Origin: Lenzites betulinus
Lineage: Eukaryota > Basidiomycota > Agaricomycetes > Polyporales > Polyporaceae
Assembly (NCBI GenBank): GCA_022264855.1
Contig: JABYQU010000044.1
Location: forward strand, 62,001 to 126,000
Reading direction: 5' to 3'
Length of the DNA stretch: 64,000 nucleotides
In this document: positions 40,526 through 52,886 of the stretch, piece by piece
How positions within the stretch are numbered: position 1 is the first letter of the stretch
How the letters are laid out: every line of letters begins with the position of its first letter
Program-made: the position numbers and the translations under genes
Notes under the pieces: generated by a model
Told to the model about the DNA's origin: nothing
The model's database searches: none
Seen by the model: only the letters and a program-made list of their open reading frames with translations

Positions 40526-43500
40526 TCAAATTGTGTCGAGCAACTGCGTTGACACCGCCCGGTAGAGTGACCGCGCGCCTTCTGGTGGGATGTACGAATT
40601 CAACGACGTCCGGACGATCAGGTCGCGCGTCGCCGGCGGCATCGTGCTCGCCGCCTCGCCAGCAAGGGCATAGAACGCCTCCGCAGCGATGGCCAGCTTC
40701 TCCTCGGCCGTGAATGCGACGAACGGCAGCACGACCGTGACGCGTGAGAGCAGTGACGCCTTCACCGCATGTATCAGCGTGGCGTCCGCGACTAGAAACA
40801 GCGGCGAACTCACCCCTAGTCGTTCCGAAACGCGCGGGCGGAGGAGCGCCATGAGATCGATGTACTCTTCACGAGAGAGCTGTGTTTGCGGCGCGGGGCG
40901 GTTCTCCTGATGCTCAAACACGAGATCGTGACCGATGTTGGAGGTGCCGAGCCATATCACCTTTGATACATCAACGTGTCGATGGCCAGCCTCAAAAGAG
41001 CAGCGGCCTACGGAGGTCGCGTCAGGACTTCCCGCTTCCCCATTCTCTTCGATGCAAACGACTGCGTACCGTACTCCCATGGCATGAGAAGGGACGAGAG
41101 GATCTTCTCGTCTTGTGTCTTCTCAATCTCCTGCAAAGCTCCACAATTAACGGCCGACTATCAATCATAGGCGAGCAGGTACGAACATCGAGAACGACGA
41201 CGCAGCGTTTACCCTCGTTGTCCATCAAGAACTCCTTCAACGAGCGGTCTGACGGCTCCTACAAACCGCCGAGAGTGTCAACGGAGCGAAAACGTGCGCA
41301 ACGCGAGGACGCATACCTCATGGGGGTTGATAGAGTGGCTCCGCCAGATGTCGCCGGTGTTCTGCAGAGTTGTCATGTTGACAGTATGTGTCGGGACGTC
41401 CAGCAGCGATCCGACTGAGGCCGGGTCTCGGTCAGCGTGGAATCCCTCCGCCATTTAACAGCAACTCACATTTCCGCGCCAGCAGGCTCTTGCCGTGCCC
41501 GCTCGGTCCTGCCGAGTACCCTTCAGCCCCGTCACACTGGTCATCTAACGCCATTACTCACCGCATAGCAGAAAGACGATGGGCGCCATCGAAGGCATGC
41601 TCAACACGCGGAACAGCTGCTCGATGACCCTGTCCTGCCCGATCACGTCGTACCGAACGCGAGTCAATGGGCGGAAGAATGATCGGTGGATGAGGGCAGA
41701 AGCACGGCGAGTCTGTGGTGAGTTCGCTCGTTGGATATAGTACCTATTGAAGAGGTGAGTTCTATCTCCTGTGAGGTGTAAAGATGCGAACGTACCGAGT
41801 TGCGGGATCAGCACCCTCCAGGAGCTTGGAGAGCGACTGTGATCCCCTCTTCGACGAGCTCCCGTTCTCCTCATCCTCTTCAGGATCCCGGAGAGCGGAG
41901 GCGTCGGCGCCATACGCAAGAAGGAGCTTCACCATCGGGATCTTGTTCTTCAGCTGGCCGTTGGCAAGCGTGAACGCAAGCGCAGACTGCGGGCCGACGT
42001 CGTCGTTCGGGCGCGCTTCTCCGCTTTCGAGCACGCGCCGCACCTCGTCGACATCGTCGCTCGCGAGTGCAAAGAGCAGCGTCGGGCGCGGGGTGGCAAT
42101 AGCGTGCACGGGCGTGAACAGCACAGATTCGGGCCGGGACCGCGTATTGGAGAGCGAAGAGACTGGGCGGCGGATGGTCTCATCGACCTGGTCCGCCGCC
42201 TCGTACTCGTCGTACTCCTCTTCGTGGCTCTCTGTGATGGGTTCGGAGAGGCGACTTTCCGGGCGCGCGTGCTGCTCGGAGACGTACGACAGTCGGTTGG
42301 AAGGTTGAACGAGGAGAGATCTGCGCTTAGAGAAGCGTTGGTTCCATGAGGGCGGGCGGGAGATGGGTGCGGAAGCGGGCTGCGAGTGCGAGATAACAGG
42401 GGAGATGTGCAAAGGAGAGTCGAAGCGGGATATAGATCCATGGGTATTGCGATTGCGAGGAGGTATGATGCTCGAGCGTGGAGATGATAGCTGTGAATAC
42501 AGTGAGCGGCGATACCTTCAGGGGATATTAGGACCTACCAGTCTACTATTAGATAATGAATATTCTGATGATACAGTGGGTGAGGATGGTGTATGTGCTG
42601 CACCCCGATTAGCGCGATAGTAATAGTCGGTGGATAAAATCTTACCAGTCGTAGCCGTGGTAGCAGTGGTGAGTGAGGGAGGATGTGTAGCAGAAGGGAC
42701 AGATGAATCGAGCGACGATGACGGGGTGAGGATCATAGACTGGATACCGCGTTAGCCTTTGCCGTTCAGTCAAATAAAGGCCGGCTCACCAAACGAAGCG
42801 GCCTCAAGCGCCCGGGTCCCGCGGAACTGGTCGCGCTAGGCGGTTCGACGGGGGAGAATACTGAAACGGCACTAGGTCTCGACGTCTCGTCGATCCGTCC
42901 GATATCGACCAGCGGAGGAGGTTTGACTCTCGTAACCCGCCGCGAGGCAACGCTGCTAGAGCTTCGCGCAGAGACCTGAGAGCGGTCGGACACGGAGTTT
43001 CGGAAGCCGAACGGCACCTTCCTCGAGGAGAGTTGGCCGTTCGAATCTTCCGCGCGCGAACTCATCGAGGACGCTGACCGTACGGAGCCTTCGGCTGATA
43101 CACGCACGGTGTCATCCTCTGGGAGAGGAGGCATATTCTCGTCGGTGACAGAAATCGCGGGGGAGCGCAGTTGTTCGAGCATAGCGAAGCCGACCGAGCT
43201 GCCCGAGGCCGACGGAGGTGAAAAGACATGAGCGTAGTGAGAAGAACGGCGAAGCGAAAGACGAGGGGGCGGAGGGGCGCGCGTCGACGAGGACGCGGGA
43301 GAAAATGAGCTCTGCTGAGGGTGGTGATAACCTGATACGGAACGAGAGGGCGAAGAGGGACCGGATAGCAAGTGAGATGACTGGGGACGAGACGAGGGGC
43401 CGGCTTCTGAGGGTGGCGCTGCTGTGGGCGATATAGAGCCTGCGAGTGTGGTAGGCGAGGCTTCGTGTGCAGCGGAGGTCAACAAGAGGGGTTGGGTGTG

Positions 43501-45366
43501 AATGGTCGGGGTGTAGTATTGGTCGTACAGCGAGGTCATGGTGTCGTCCTCACCAAACGCGGGCTCTCCAGGACGGAGCGTACCTTCATCAATAGGCGCA
43601 TACACAGGTGAGTGAGCCGTACGGAACAAAAATGAACCCTCGGGAATGGACGAATGTCGAGTAGGGGAGCGAGGCGAAGTAAACGCCGGTACTTCAGAGA
43701 CAAAGACATCCGTGGGCGAGGGCTCAGGTTGTTCGCCAAAGCGGGGAGCCACATCCGAGATCGAGTCGAGCGTGTCAACGCTGCTACCCCGACCATGCCT
43801 CGTGAAGCCGTTCGTGTCCTCCTGTTCTTGCTCCGAGTGGGTGGGAAATGTTCCGAACCTGGGGGAAAACAAAGTTGCTGCACCAGGGCCCGCCATCTGT
43901 TCATAGCGCCGCATCCGCGTAGAAGGGGAACCGAATGGAGAAGACAGTATTGACAGCGTCGACATCCTGTTCTCGCGGCGGGGAGGCGATCGGGGGAGCT
44001 GAACTGGTCCGTCAGCGTATCCGGAGTCGAATGACTCTTCCCTTGAGACTGTGGCATGTCTGGGTAAGTTGATCGGTGGGGAGGGAGCAATCTCGATGGG
44101 CGACAAGAGGCCTGAAGATGTCGAATCCCTGCGAGGCGAAGGTAGGCTGGTCGGAGGGGCAGGGAACTCAGGGATGAGCGCCCTCCGGAAGCGCACAGTG
44201 GTCTCTTCATCATCGGGTGAGGTAATACTCTCGCTCGTGCTCGTGGATCCCAACGTGAGGTCCCCAACAAACGCCGTCGTGTCGTCCGCAGTGTCCGCCA
44301 AATACGACCCAAGCAGGCTCGGCACGTCGTCTTCAGGGGAGCGAATTTCGGACAGCAGTTGCATCGCATCTGGGTCGATCTCGAGAATAGGCACTGGGCG
44401 TGCCGCAGCTGGCGTGTCCACATCGCCCGCGGAAAACAAGAGCGAAGTATCTCCTTCTGCCTCTTCCTCCTCTGCCGGCGGGGTGGGGGGTTTAGCGTAT
44501 TCCTCACTCGCACCTCCCTCCTCGCTCCCTTCGCCTGAGCTCGATTCCTGCTCCGCAGACTCTTCTTCCTCCCACTCGCCGTCTTCTGCGTCCTGTTTGA
44601 TGACAGTCCCGAGCGCCATCAACAGACTGTTCGTGCGTGGCGAGCGCCGCAGGGACTTGAACCGCACCCCGCGCGAGGCCATGGGCGAGTCGACGACGAT
44701 CCTGAAGTCCGGCTGGTCTGAGTCCTCCGAGCCCACGACGCTGTCCGGCCGGCGGATGCTGACGCTGTGCATGAAGTTGCATGAGTCGGCGAACAGGCAG
44801 CGCCCCTGCGAGTAGAACGGACACGGGCGTGCTGCAGCGCAATGAAGACGGTCAGCTTTCTCCGATGGCGGTGAGAGAAGGGCTCAAGGGAAGAGGATTA
44901 GACCAAGACGGAGTTCATGTCCGCATGTTCTGCACTCCAACGGGCTTCCTCGGTCGTAATGGAGGACGCCGCGTTCGGAGGGGACTCGGGAGGAATAATG
45001 AAGCGACGAAAAAGGGTATAGAGGACATACTCTTTTTCTTCCATGGCGGGTCTTCGATAGTCATAGAGACATGGAACGTCGTGATTCAACCCTCTGAAAA
45101 CTTCGGTCTCCCGACACTCTGCACGTAAAAGACAAATGAGCGCATCATTCACTTCGCCGTGACTCTAGCGCCTCGCGCCCCAGCTTGAAGAGAGACTCAC
45201 AGCATGTGGTTGCAACCAAACGAGGCGCTGTATAGAGAACGTAAACCAAGCAGGGCGTCGTTGGACGCAGCGTCAAGAAGGTCGAGGACGACGTGGAAGG
45301 GATGAAACGCGGTGGAGAGCAGGCTGCCGCCGACGTCGAGCTCGAAAGTGAAACGGAACGGTTGCA
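40526..45366 (-). CDS. Very large CCCH zinc finger / ankyrin-like / AAA+ (Clp-type) ATPase protein
   Basis: Twelve exons with matching phases (45201-45366, 44942-45093, 42790-44831, 42646-42739, 42539-42597, 41796-42490, 41562-41743, 41470-41508, 41317-41414, 41187-41258, 41070-41130, 40526-41007) give at least 1380 residues. A CCCH finger (C-x7-C-x5-C-x3-H; PCPFYSQGRCLF) lies at 44767-44823. About 700 Ser/Pro-rich residues follow. Two ankyrin-like units lie around 41880-42070 (LLFALASDDVDEVRRVLESG, MVKLLLAYGADASAL). The C-terminus is an AAA+ domain of the Clp/Hsp104 type: VIGQDRVIEQL, Walker A GPSGHGKS (41470-41508), Walker B VVVLD|E (across the 41187/41130 splice), sensor-like WLGTSN, and a C-terminal helical region. 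The first exon has no start codon, so more N-terminus lies upstream. Function is unknown; an RNA-linked remodelling ATPase is one inference. Confidence 0.75.
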
Positions 45367-45962
45367 CTCAGACGCCCGTCGCGTAAGTCACGAGGGCGCG
45401 TCGTCGTTAGCAACCGCCATGCCCGATCGAGACCGATCCACATCTCCGGGCGTGCCGAGGCGTTCCGCCATTGCCGAAAAACGTAAATGTCTATCTGTTC
45501 CGGCCCGAGACTCCGATATCCAGCATTCGTGTTGCTGACTTGCGCAAGAACACTTCCGGGGAACAACGAAAGAGTAAAACAGAGTACATTATGTTTCTAG
45601 CTTCTCTACACCGTCTCGAGCACACTACCAGCAGTCCACGACAGTTAAACCACCCATTCGTCGCAAACGCCCGGCATCGCAACGCGATTCGCGACGCCGA
45701 TGATGCAGCGCGCCCATACCTATCCCCACGACCCCCGACACCCATATCCCCTCACCGACCGACGCCCACGTCCCGCGTTTATTTGAGCGTGAGCTTCCGG
45801 CTCGAAAGGCTTTCTCGGCGACGCGACTACAACACCGTGCCCAACCTGTGCACACACAGCAGCCCAAATGTCAATTATACCGCTCATACAGTACCACAAT
45901 GCGAAACCAGACAACCGCGGGGCGAGCCCCCAGACAGCGCACCCGCGCCCACGCCCCGACCC
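45367..45962. other. Probable 5' end of the CCCH/AAA+ gene and intergenic sequence
   Basis: The first exon of the large gene should be here. A candidate ATG on the minus strand near 45470 is followed by a branch-site-like GCTAAC, but I could not make a join in the right phase. No other gene seen. Confidence 0.3.
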
Positions 45963-47469
45963 TCACGGCCGCGCGTAGAGGTACGGGAGCGCGAACGCCG
46001 CGCCGAACACGAGCACCGCGAACCCGAGCGCAGCGCACGAGCTCGCGCCGAACCCGCTCGTGGCGGCGGCGGCGCGCGGCTCGTCGGCGGCGATGCGCCT
46101 TTTCTGCGGGGACGGCACGTAGTGGGAGACTTGTACATACCCGATGGACTTGAGGCCGTGTATGCTGTTCGGTGTCGGGCATGGTCAGTTCTGTCGGCCG
46201 AGATGCATTGGTGCCGCACTTACTAGTATCCTTGGAGATTGCGCGTGATCTCTTCCTCCATGCCGAGGGGGACGCCGCTCAGATGCCAGGTTACCTTCGT
46301 CGAGTCGCTGCCTTGGTCGAAAGTGGTCTTGAGGGTGGCGAAGTGACCTGACCACAGCATTTAGCATGTACTATGGTTACTCGGATAGGAACACCTACCA
46401 TCGGGCCACGTTGGGTTCTCCAGTGCCCATGTCTGCACAACCTCCTTCGCCGGCGTGACGGACACGAACTTGCCCTTCACGTTCCCAGCGAACAAGGTGT
46501 ATTCCGAGCCAACTTCGGGAACGCTCTGCAATACTCGCGTCAGCTTCGAGGCGAGTCTGGCAGACCGTCCCTCCACGTACCTTCGCCGGCGCACGCGTCC
46601 ACTGCGGTATCCGCTTCTCGTCCGTCAAAATCGAGAACAAATCATCCGCGGGCGCCATAAATTGCGCATCCACCGTGACCGTGGTCGTGTTCACCGACTG
46701 CGCCGAGCTCTTCACCGCGCCACTCCCCACCGCCTTCTTCTTCAGCGCCGCGTCCCCGCCCGTGCTCTTCGCCGCGGCAGGCGCGGCGGGCGCAGAGGGT
46801 GCGGGGCTGCCCTGGCGCGACGGGTCGGCGGAGACCGTCAGGTCCTTGCCGTGCGTGTCGATGATCGCCGTGGGGAACGTAGAGAACTTCGCTTCGAGCG
46901 CGGCGGGTAGACGCGCCTTCGCGAGCTTGAAGAGCGCGTCTACGGCAGGCGTGCGGGAGGTAGCGATGCTCCACTCATACTGGAGGCGGACATGGACGTA
47001 TTAGCAAGACTCCACGGAAGGAGACGTAGGGTATACGTACGACGTAATCTGAGGTGCCGTCGAGCGTGGTCTCATGCGAAACCTCCGGGATAGTGAGCTG
47101 TCCGGAAACAGCGGTGCCGTCCGACGCAGTCCCCGTCCAGTTCAGGACGACTTTGCAGTCGTATATCGTGATCAACCTACGCGCATACAAGCTCCCATTA
47201 GCACATTGCGCCACATAACTCGCGCCGCATCCACTGCGTGCGCAGGAAGCTGGAGTGAATATGACGCACTTGCTTTTCCGCTGACCAAGCTCGACGTCCC
47301 CGTCGACCTCCGCGACGCTCTCGACACTGACCTCCTCCGTGCCTTCGCCGCTCACGCTGATCGCGGTGAGCTCCTGCTCGAACCACCGCTTCGCCCACGG
47401 CGTGACCGTCTTGTTCTTCCAGTGCCAGTTCGCGGTGCTCGGCGGCAGAGGGGCGGGGACGGCAGACAT
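45963..47469 (-). CDS. AHA1: AHA1-type activator of Hsp90 ATPase with hydrophobic C-terminal tail
   Basis: Six exons (47270-47469, 47041-47176, 46581-46979, 46399-46525, 46224-46347, 45963-46164) give exactly 396 codons (395 aa). Aha1 binds the Hsp90 middle domain and stimulates its ATPase. The N-domain begins NWHWKNKTVTPWAKRWFEQE and includes YDCKVVLNWTG and VSHETTLDG. A Pro/Ala linker leads to the second, START-like domain (FMAPADDLFSILTDEKRIPQ, LFAGNVKGKFVSV, WALENPTWPDG, YIHGLKSIGY). The usual protein ends near that GLKSIGY. Here about 48 further residues follow, with a hydrophobic segment (CAALGFAVLVFGAAFALPYL) and a short basic end, like a tail anchor. A 43-nt intron-like segment at the tail start would destroy this frame if removed. 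Confidence 0.92.
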
Positions 47470-48253
47470 CGCGCTTTTCGTTGATTGCACAGGTGATCGC
47501 AAAATGTGAAAGAGATCTCGGTGAGCGAGATACGAGGTCGTGTAGTTAGGGTGCGTGCGTGTAGGTGCGGTATGGGGCGCGGGGAGAAAGAGAGATGGAT
47601 TTATGGCCGGTACAGATGACGCTCGACAAGATCGTGCCGCCGATCTCCAGAACTTTCGAGCATGCTCTCTCTAGATCTGCCTCTCTGGTGCAGCTGAGGT
47701 AGCTGCAGCCGGTACGCACTTTCGTTCTTATACGTCTACACTTTATGCACAAGGCCAGATCCCAGTGCTTTGTACAGTGCTGGTAGAGGGATTCAAATAT
47801 TGTTTCGAAGCTCGTCATAGGCCACGCGTCACGTGAGTGACTAGTGTATTACTCCGAAATAATCGGACACGGAGTTCATCCAGGATTGCGACCACCTCAT
47901 GCGTTGTATGAAATCCATACATTCTAGAGTGGTGAACCAATGTTCGTCAACGTCTGACGATGATCACTTCAAGCTTCCGAGAATATCGTACAACCCGTCA
48001 ACAGGGCCGTGTACAAATGGCTCTTTCGCAGCTGGAGGGGCCAACCCTGGCCAACCCCATGCTGCCATCGATACAATTCGTCCTTGACTGGCACAATCGG
48101 CAAACACTCTCCAGGGTGATGGAACTAGGGTGATGGATTACACTTCGGATGTACAAGTACAATAAGTTGATGATATGCTGCCTATCATACAGTTGCTCAA
48201 CGTTGAAAGCTGAAACGGTTTACAGCGAACGTCCATGCCGTTCGACGAATGCT
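47470..48253. other. Intergenic
   Basis: About 780 bases between two minus-strand genes. It holds the AHA1 promoter; no gene recognised. Confidence 0.4.
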
Positions 48254-49570
48254 TTACTCGGACTTCTTCTCCTTGTCTTCGTCCTTGGGGGTCTCCTTTT
48301 TCTGAATGATGACATAGTTGTCTGCGTCTTCGGGGGCGGGGACGGCCTCGATGTCTCCCGCGACCTTGCCTTCCCGCTCGGGCTGGTGCTGCTTGCGCTC
48401 AGCGCGAATCTGCAACACGCGAGATCAGGCTTGGAACCAGTCAACTCATATGACAGCGGTGCGTACCATGTTGAGGTCGTGGCTGACAACACCATGACCG
48501 CCCACAGGGCCCCAGTAGCTGGTGGCAGCCAACGAACCGATGATGCACGAGCCGACCAAGATCGACAGGTAGAACCGGTACTGCGAGTACCATTTGGGCG
48601 CTGCAAATGTTATGTTCAGAATGAGTCGACGCGGACCATAACAGTATACTCACCCCATCCAGCACCGGTTGCCCGAAGGTCAGCCCACCAGAGGCCGGTG
48701 AAGCCAATCCACTGCGCGATGAGTGCGGATGTAGGCTCCAAGGCCAGCGTCGACCAGGCGAACACCACAGGCGCGGCTCCGAGCAGCAAACGGGAGTAGC
48801 TGTTCCTCATCATCAATAACCATCTCCCGCAGGCAACCTATAACCACACTCACTACTTGTGCCCGCCGTACCCAGCGAACTCGAAGCCCCAGTGCAATGC
48901 ACCAAGGAACGACAGGAGCACTGCACCGTACGTGACTTGCACACTCAATGCTTGGTCGAGAATAGTGATTGCGACTCCAGGATCGATGTTGGGCACAAGA
49001 CCTATCCACACAGCAATATAAGCGAGTGTATGCATCGAGGTATCTCGCGATGCATACCCTGTGCTGCAATGCCTGCCTGGCGGGCAAGGTAAACGGTCGC
49101 GCCGGTCGCGCCAAGGTAGGGTAGACCGCCCGCCAGACCGAAAATCATGTATGGTTGAGGAACGGCATGGGCTACCGCGTTGGTGATACCGAGCTGCAAT
49201 ACGCGCTTAGTTCTCCATACCTACTGACGCGCATGCAAACACGTACGAAGGTCTGTTGAGTGGGCTCGATGCCATCTTGGAAGACGTTTCCGCCGGCGAT
49301 GGACTTTGCTAGGTCTGCAGCGGAGCCGCCGACCTCCTCACGAATGTTTTGGGCAGCATGGCCGACTGTCTGTGAGCCGGGCTTGCCTGAGACACTGCTA
49401 GCGGCGCCGCGAATGATAAATTGGCTACGAAGGAGGGAGTTGTTGATGTTGACTCGGGGAAGAGCTGATGAACGAATGAAAGAGGTTCGCGCTGTGGCGG
49501 AAGAGGTCGAGAGACCGCGTCCGAATACAAACGGAGTCCGACGAAGGGCTGGGAGTGCTGAGGCGAGCAT
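48254..49570 (-). CDS. DUF3429 mitochondrial inner-membrane protein (TMEM69-like)
   Basis: Six exons (49247-49570, 49058-49193, 48854-49001, 48654-48799, 48467-48600, 48254-48409) give exactly 348 codons (347 aa). The N-terminus is a clear mitochondrial presequence (MLASALPALRRTPFVFGRGL, many Ser/Arg). Five membrane segments follow, with the family pattern: PYMIFGLAGGLPYLGAT, VQVTYGAVLLSFLGALHWGF, RLLLGAAPVVFAW and YRFYLSILVGSCIIG. The C-terminal 50 residues are charged and end in KEKKSE. The human relative is TMEM69. The biochemical role is not established, and nothing here adds to it. Confidence 0.85.
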
Positions 49571-50632
49571 GGTGGTGGTGAGAAGGCAAGTAGAGGGTGC
49601 AGATGTGAAGACTACGCTGGGTCGAATAGGGGATATATGTAGGACGGGCAGTCCCAACGACTCCTCCCAGTGAGCCACAGTACTAGTCCTCCATGACGTC
49701 ACTCTCGTCATTCCTATACCACGCGCGCTTCAGCTTCAACTTCGTTTGCAAGCGCCGGCCTTCGATTAATGTCCTCTGCGCTTACTACCACAATTTGCCG
49801 CAATTTCTGAGACTTGCAGCTTGCTAGTAGCTGTAATGGCATCTTCTATGGCTAAGGTGTATCTGGCGATTGAAGTCAAGGTTGCTGATCGACTTACTAT
49901 GCGGACTAGTACTGTTTCCTCTGCTACTAGACCTGCTAAAGTGACTACAGCCGCAAGAATAGGATGTTCTTCTTGGACTCACGGGGTGCAAGGCAAACTA
50001 AATCGCCGAATGATTCCGCAAAGGATCGCTAAGGAACGCTGTCGGGCTCACCTTCGAGCTCTGGGCCTCTCTTTCGGAGTACTCTGCAACACAACATCAC
50101 TACGGCTTGGCAACAACTCACAGTCCTCTCGAGTCTCGGCAAGTTACATTCAGGATCGCGCCCGTCCAATGCAGCTATCGTCTTCTAGATCTATGATTGG
50201 GCCTGCTAGCGTATACGGGGTAGCTGATCACTGACGGTGATGCCTCATTCCAGCTCAGCCCAGGCGCAGAACAACCTCGATCGGCGCAGCTCTGCGTTCT
50301 ATGATAGGCCGCGCGCAGCGTTTTTTCTCATAGTCGGATGACCTCCGGCGGGAAGCCTGCGATGCTCAGGCTACATCGGCGGCTCAGTCCATGACTGGCG
50401 CAGAAGTGCTATAGGTCACTTGCTTCTTTGCAGCAGGCCGCGGCGAGCCCCGCCCGTTAGCAGGCGTCCGCCTGTCCTGCGCGTGGCACCAGGCCTATTC
50501 CCGCCGCCGGCCACGCCCCCTGGCTTTCCGTTCCTTATGAAAGCCCGCTGTTCGATGTGCTGGCGCGGACAGCCCCCTTGGCTGCTACCCATCCACGCTC
50601 CCCAACCATCCGGCCACTAGCGGACGACGACC
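49571..50632. other. Long divergent intergenic region of unusual composition
   Basis: 1.06 kb between the DUF3429 gene (minus) and the mucin-like gene (plus). At 49815-50240 an open frame of about 137 codons lacks any family resemblance and has unlike codon use. Three diverged copies of a phrase like CTATGATNGGC occur at about 50190, 50300 and 50388. The signal-peptide exon of the next gene is probably in the right half. Confidence 0.35.
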
Positions 50633-52175
50633 ATGTCGTGCGTTACTTCGCCGACGGCGACCCAGTTCGCCACGATCACTACGAGCAGCCTCTCTACGTC
50701 CTTCAGCGACAGCGTGTCGACGCTCGACCCGAGCGTCACCACAATCCAGTCGGTCAACTGTGTCCCGACCACAAACGGCACGGTGACAGCTAGCTCGTGT
50801 AGTACGACACAGGTCGTGAGCACTATAGGTGAGTAAACGAAATCATTCCTCTGGTGTGCATACTGACACCGCCACCCAGTGGGCGGAACGACAACTATCC
50901 AGGTCCCAGTAGTGACCACGATCCCTATTACTTCAACCTCCGCCACAGCCACCCTCTTTACGACTTCATGCTCAAATGGCGGCTCACAATCAATATCGCA
51001 AACTGAGAGCTCGTCCTCTGCGAGCACATCCACTACAACCGTGGTGCTCACCACGACTGTGCCCACGATGGTGACATTCCAGTCGTCCTTCACCTCCGAC
51101 GGCACTGTTATCTTCACATCCGGAACGTCCACATACATCGCGACGGTCGTCGAGACTGAAACCGCTGTGGTGACCCCGACCAGCTCCTCCTCATCCTCGT
51201 CGTCCGGCTCGTCAGATACCAGTACCATCATCGGTGGTGCTGTTGGAGGTGCTGTCGGGGCTGTCGTTCTAGCCCTACTTGCGTGGCTACTGTTGTGAGT
51301 AATCTGATCTTGCTTGCGCCACCAATGCTGATTTCTCCGCCTGTAGCCGTAAGCGGCGCAAGTACGATTTCGATGACGACCTTTTCCTTCGTCCGGCGGT
51401 CCCCGATGACCATTCCTCGAACAACGTCTTGCGTAGACATGGTGAAAAGCAGACTGTCAATATGGATGCCGAACCGCGGCCGTACACATATGGCGCACTC
51501 AGCAGCGCAGGCCCCAGCTCTGGCCCTCACACCCCAAGCACCGAAGGTGCACCTCCTGCTGCCTACCGCGGGCCGCTGCCGCCTCCTAAATCTCCCTCGT
51601 ACCCAATGATGTCACCGACGGGCCTGCCTGCTTCTCCGCGCCCCATCCCTATCCCATCACAGTCCGACCTCACCTCTCCCTCAGCCTACAGCACCCCCTA
51701 TCCAAATGTGCAACAATATCCGCAACCATCATTTAGTGCACCCACCGCAACGACCACAGGCTCTACTACCTCCACCGGCACCCCCGCCGGGTACGCCGCG
51801 CACCGACCGCTGCAAGTAGTGAACGACTACCCGCCCGTGATCCCATACCCCGCCGGGCTCAGCTCCCCGTTATCGGAGAAGACACAGATCTACCTACATC
51901 CCGATCGCGGGCTCACCTCTGTTCCGGACCGCCCGCAAGCGGGGTCAAGCTCGTACTTCCCCCGCAGGCCGCCGACCCCAGCAGGCTTTGGGCTGGGGCC
52001 CTCGTCTCCGCCATTGCAGGCGCAGGCACAGCAGCAGCAGCAACCTCAAGCCGTACAGCAACCCGAGCCGGCGCGCGCGCCTGGGCCACCATTTGTGCAC
52101 GAAGACGCGGGGCGCGCTGCCTCGCCTGGAGTTAGAGCATCGGATGGTGACGCGCCCCCGGCGTATTCTGCTTGA
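50633..52175 (+). CDS. Mucin-like single-pass membrane protein, possible cell-wall sensor
   Basis: Exons 50633-50828, 50880-51294 and 51347-52175 give 479 codons plus stop. The ectodomain (about 180 residues) is nearly all Ser, Thr and Val with a few Cys, as in heavily O-mannosylated proteins. A Gly/Ala/Val membrane helix follows (GGAVGGAVGAVVLALLAWLL). It is bounded by the basic stop-transfer FRKRRKYDFDDD. The cytoplasmic part is Pro/Ser/Tyr/Gln-rich, with short PPPAY-like motifs and a poly-Gln run, and ends GDAPPAYSA. The layout resembles Wsc/Mid2-type wall-stress sensors, though no WSC domain is present. No signal peptide follows the Met at 50633. A TAG|CGG just upstream could be a splice acceptor, so the true start may be an upstream exon. 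Confidence 0.7.
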
Positions 52176-52886
52176 GCAGCTGGACTACGTGCTCTTTGGA
52201 CGGACCTAGTCTTGGCACTTAGGCGATCGTTTCGCGTACATACACGCTGGCTGTATATCACACTATCTACGACGTTATCACGATCTTAATGTATTATGTC
52301 GCTGCTGTTAACTTCGCTTTCGCGCTGTTACGTTGCTACACACGCCATACGATTGTTGTTCCCTCATGGGTGTCATCATTGGGTGTGCAAAGAAACGTGC
52401 CTCGGGATCGCAATTAAGCGCACAAGCACCGGTTGCGGCAAAGTCCGGTAGACGTAAAACGCCGAAAAAGGCAATCGTTATGGTTTAGCGACAACGTCCT
52501 ATTGTCCTCCGGGTACGTGCGCCGTCGGACAATAACCGCGAGGACAATGAGGCAGCGTGCGTTTATACTTTGTGTAAAGCATGCGCGGCCTCCTTTTGAA
52601 TGCCCAACCTCTTGAATAGGTTTTCGTTGGCTCTCTGCGCTCTTTCCTCACGACTTCCACTCACCGGTGCTGGGACACCCCTTGCTAGAGTCCCCCTACT
52701 TCACAGACACCTCACACGATCCATACCTCGACGCTCGCTGCTTTCTGAAACGACTCTAGAGTCTTAACAGTCCTTCTTCGAACGATCTCCTTGAAAAAAC
52801 ATCCACCACCCACTCCATATTACCAACATGCTTCCTCCTCGTGCTTGTGAGTACTTTTCGGTTTTCAGCGCAAGCAGGACACCGCG
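52176..52886. other. Intergenic
   Basis: About 700 bases between two plus-strand genes. A short ATG frame at about 52828 cannot be joined in phase to the next gene. Nothing else recognised. Confidence 0.4.

Noticed and set aside
42736..42790. Separate genes ending at 42766 and starting at 42736.
   Set aside because: A GTGAGC donor at 42789 and a CAG acceptor before 42739 join them in phase, and the downstream exons then lead in frame into the AAA+ domain.
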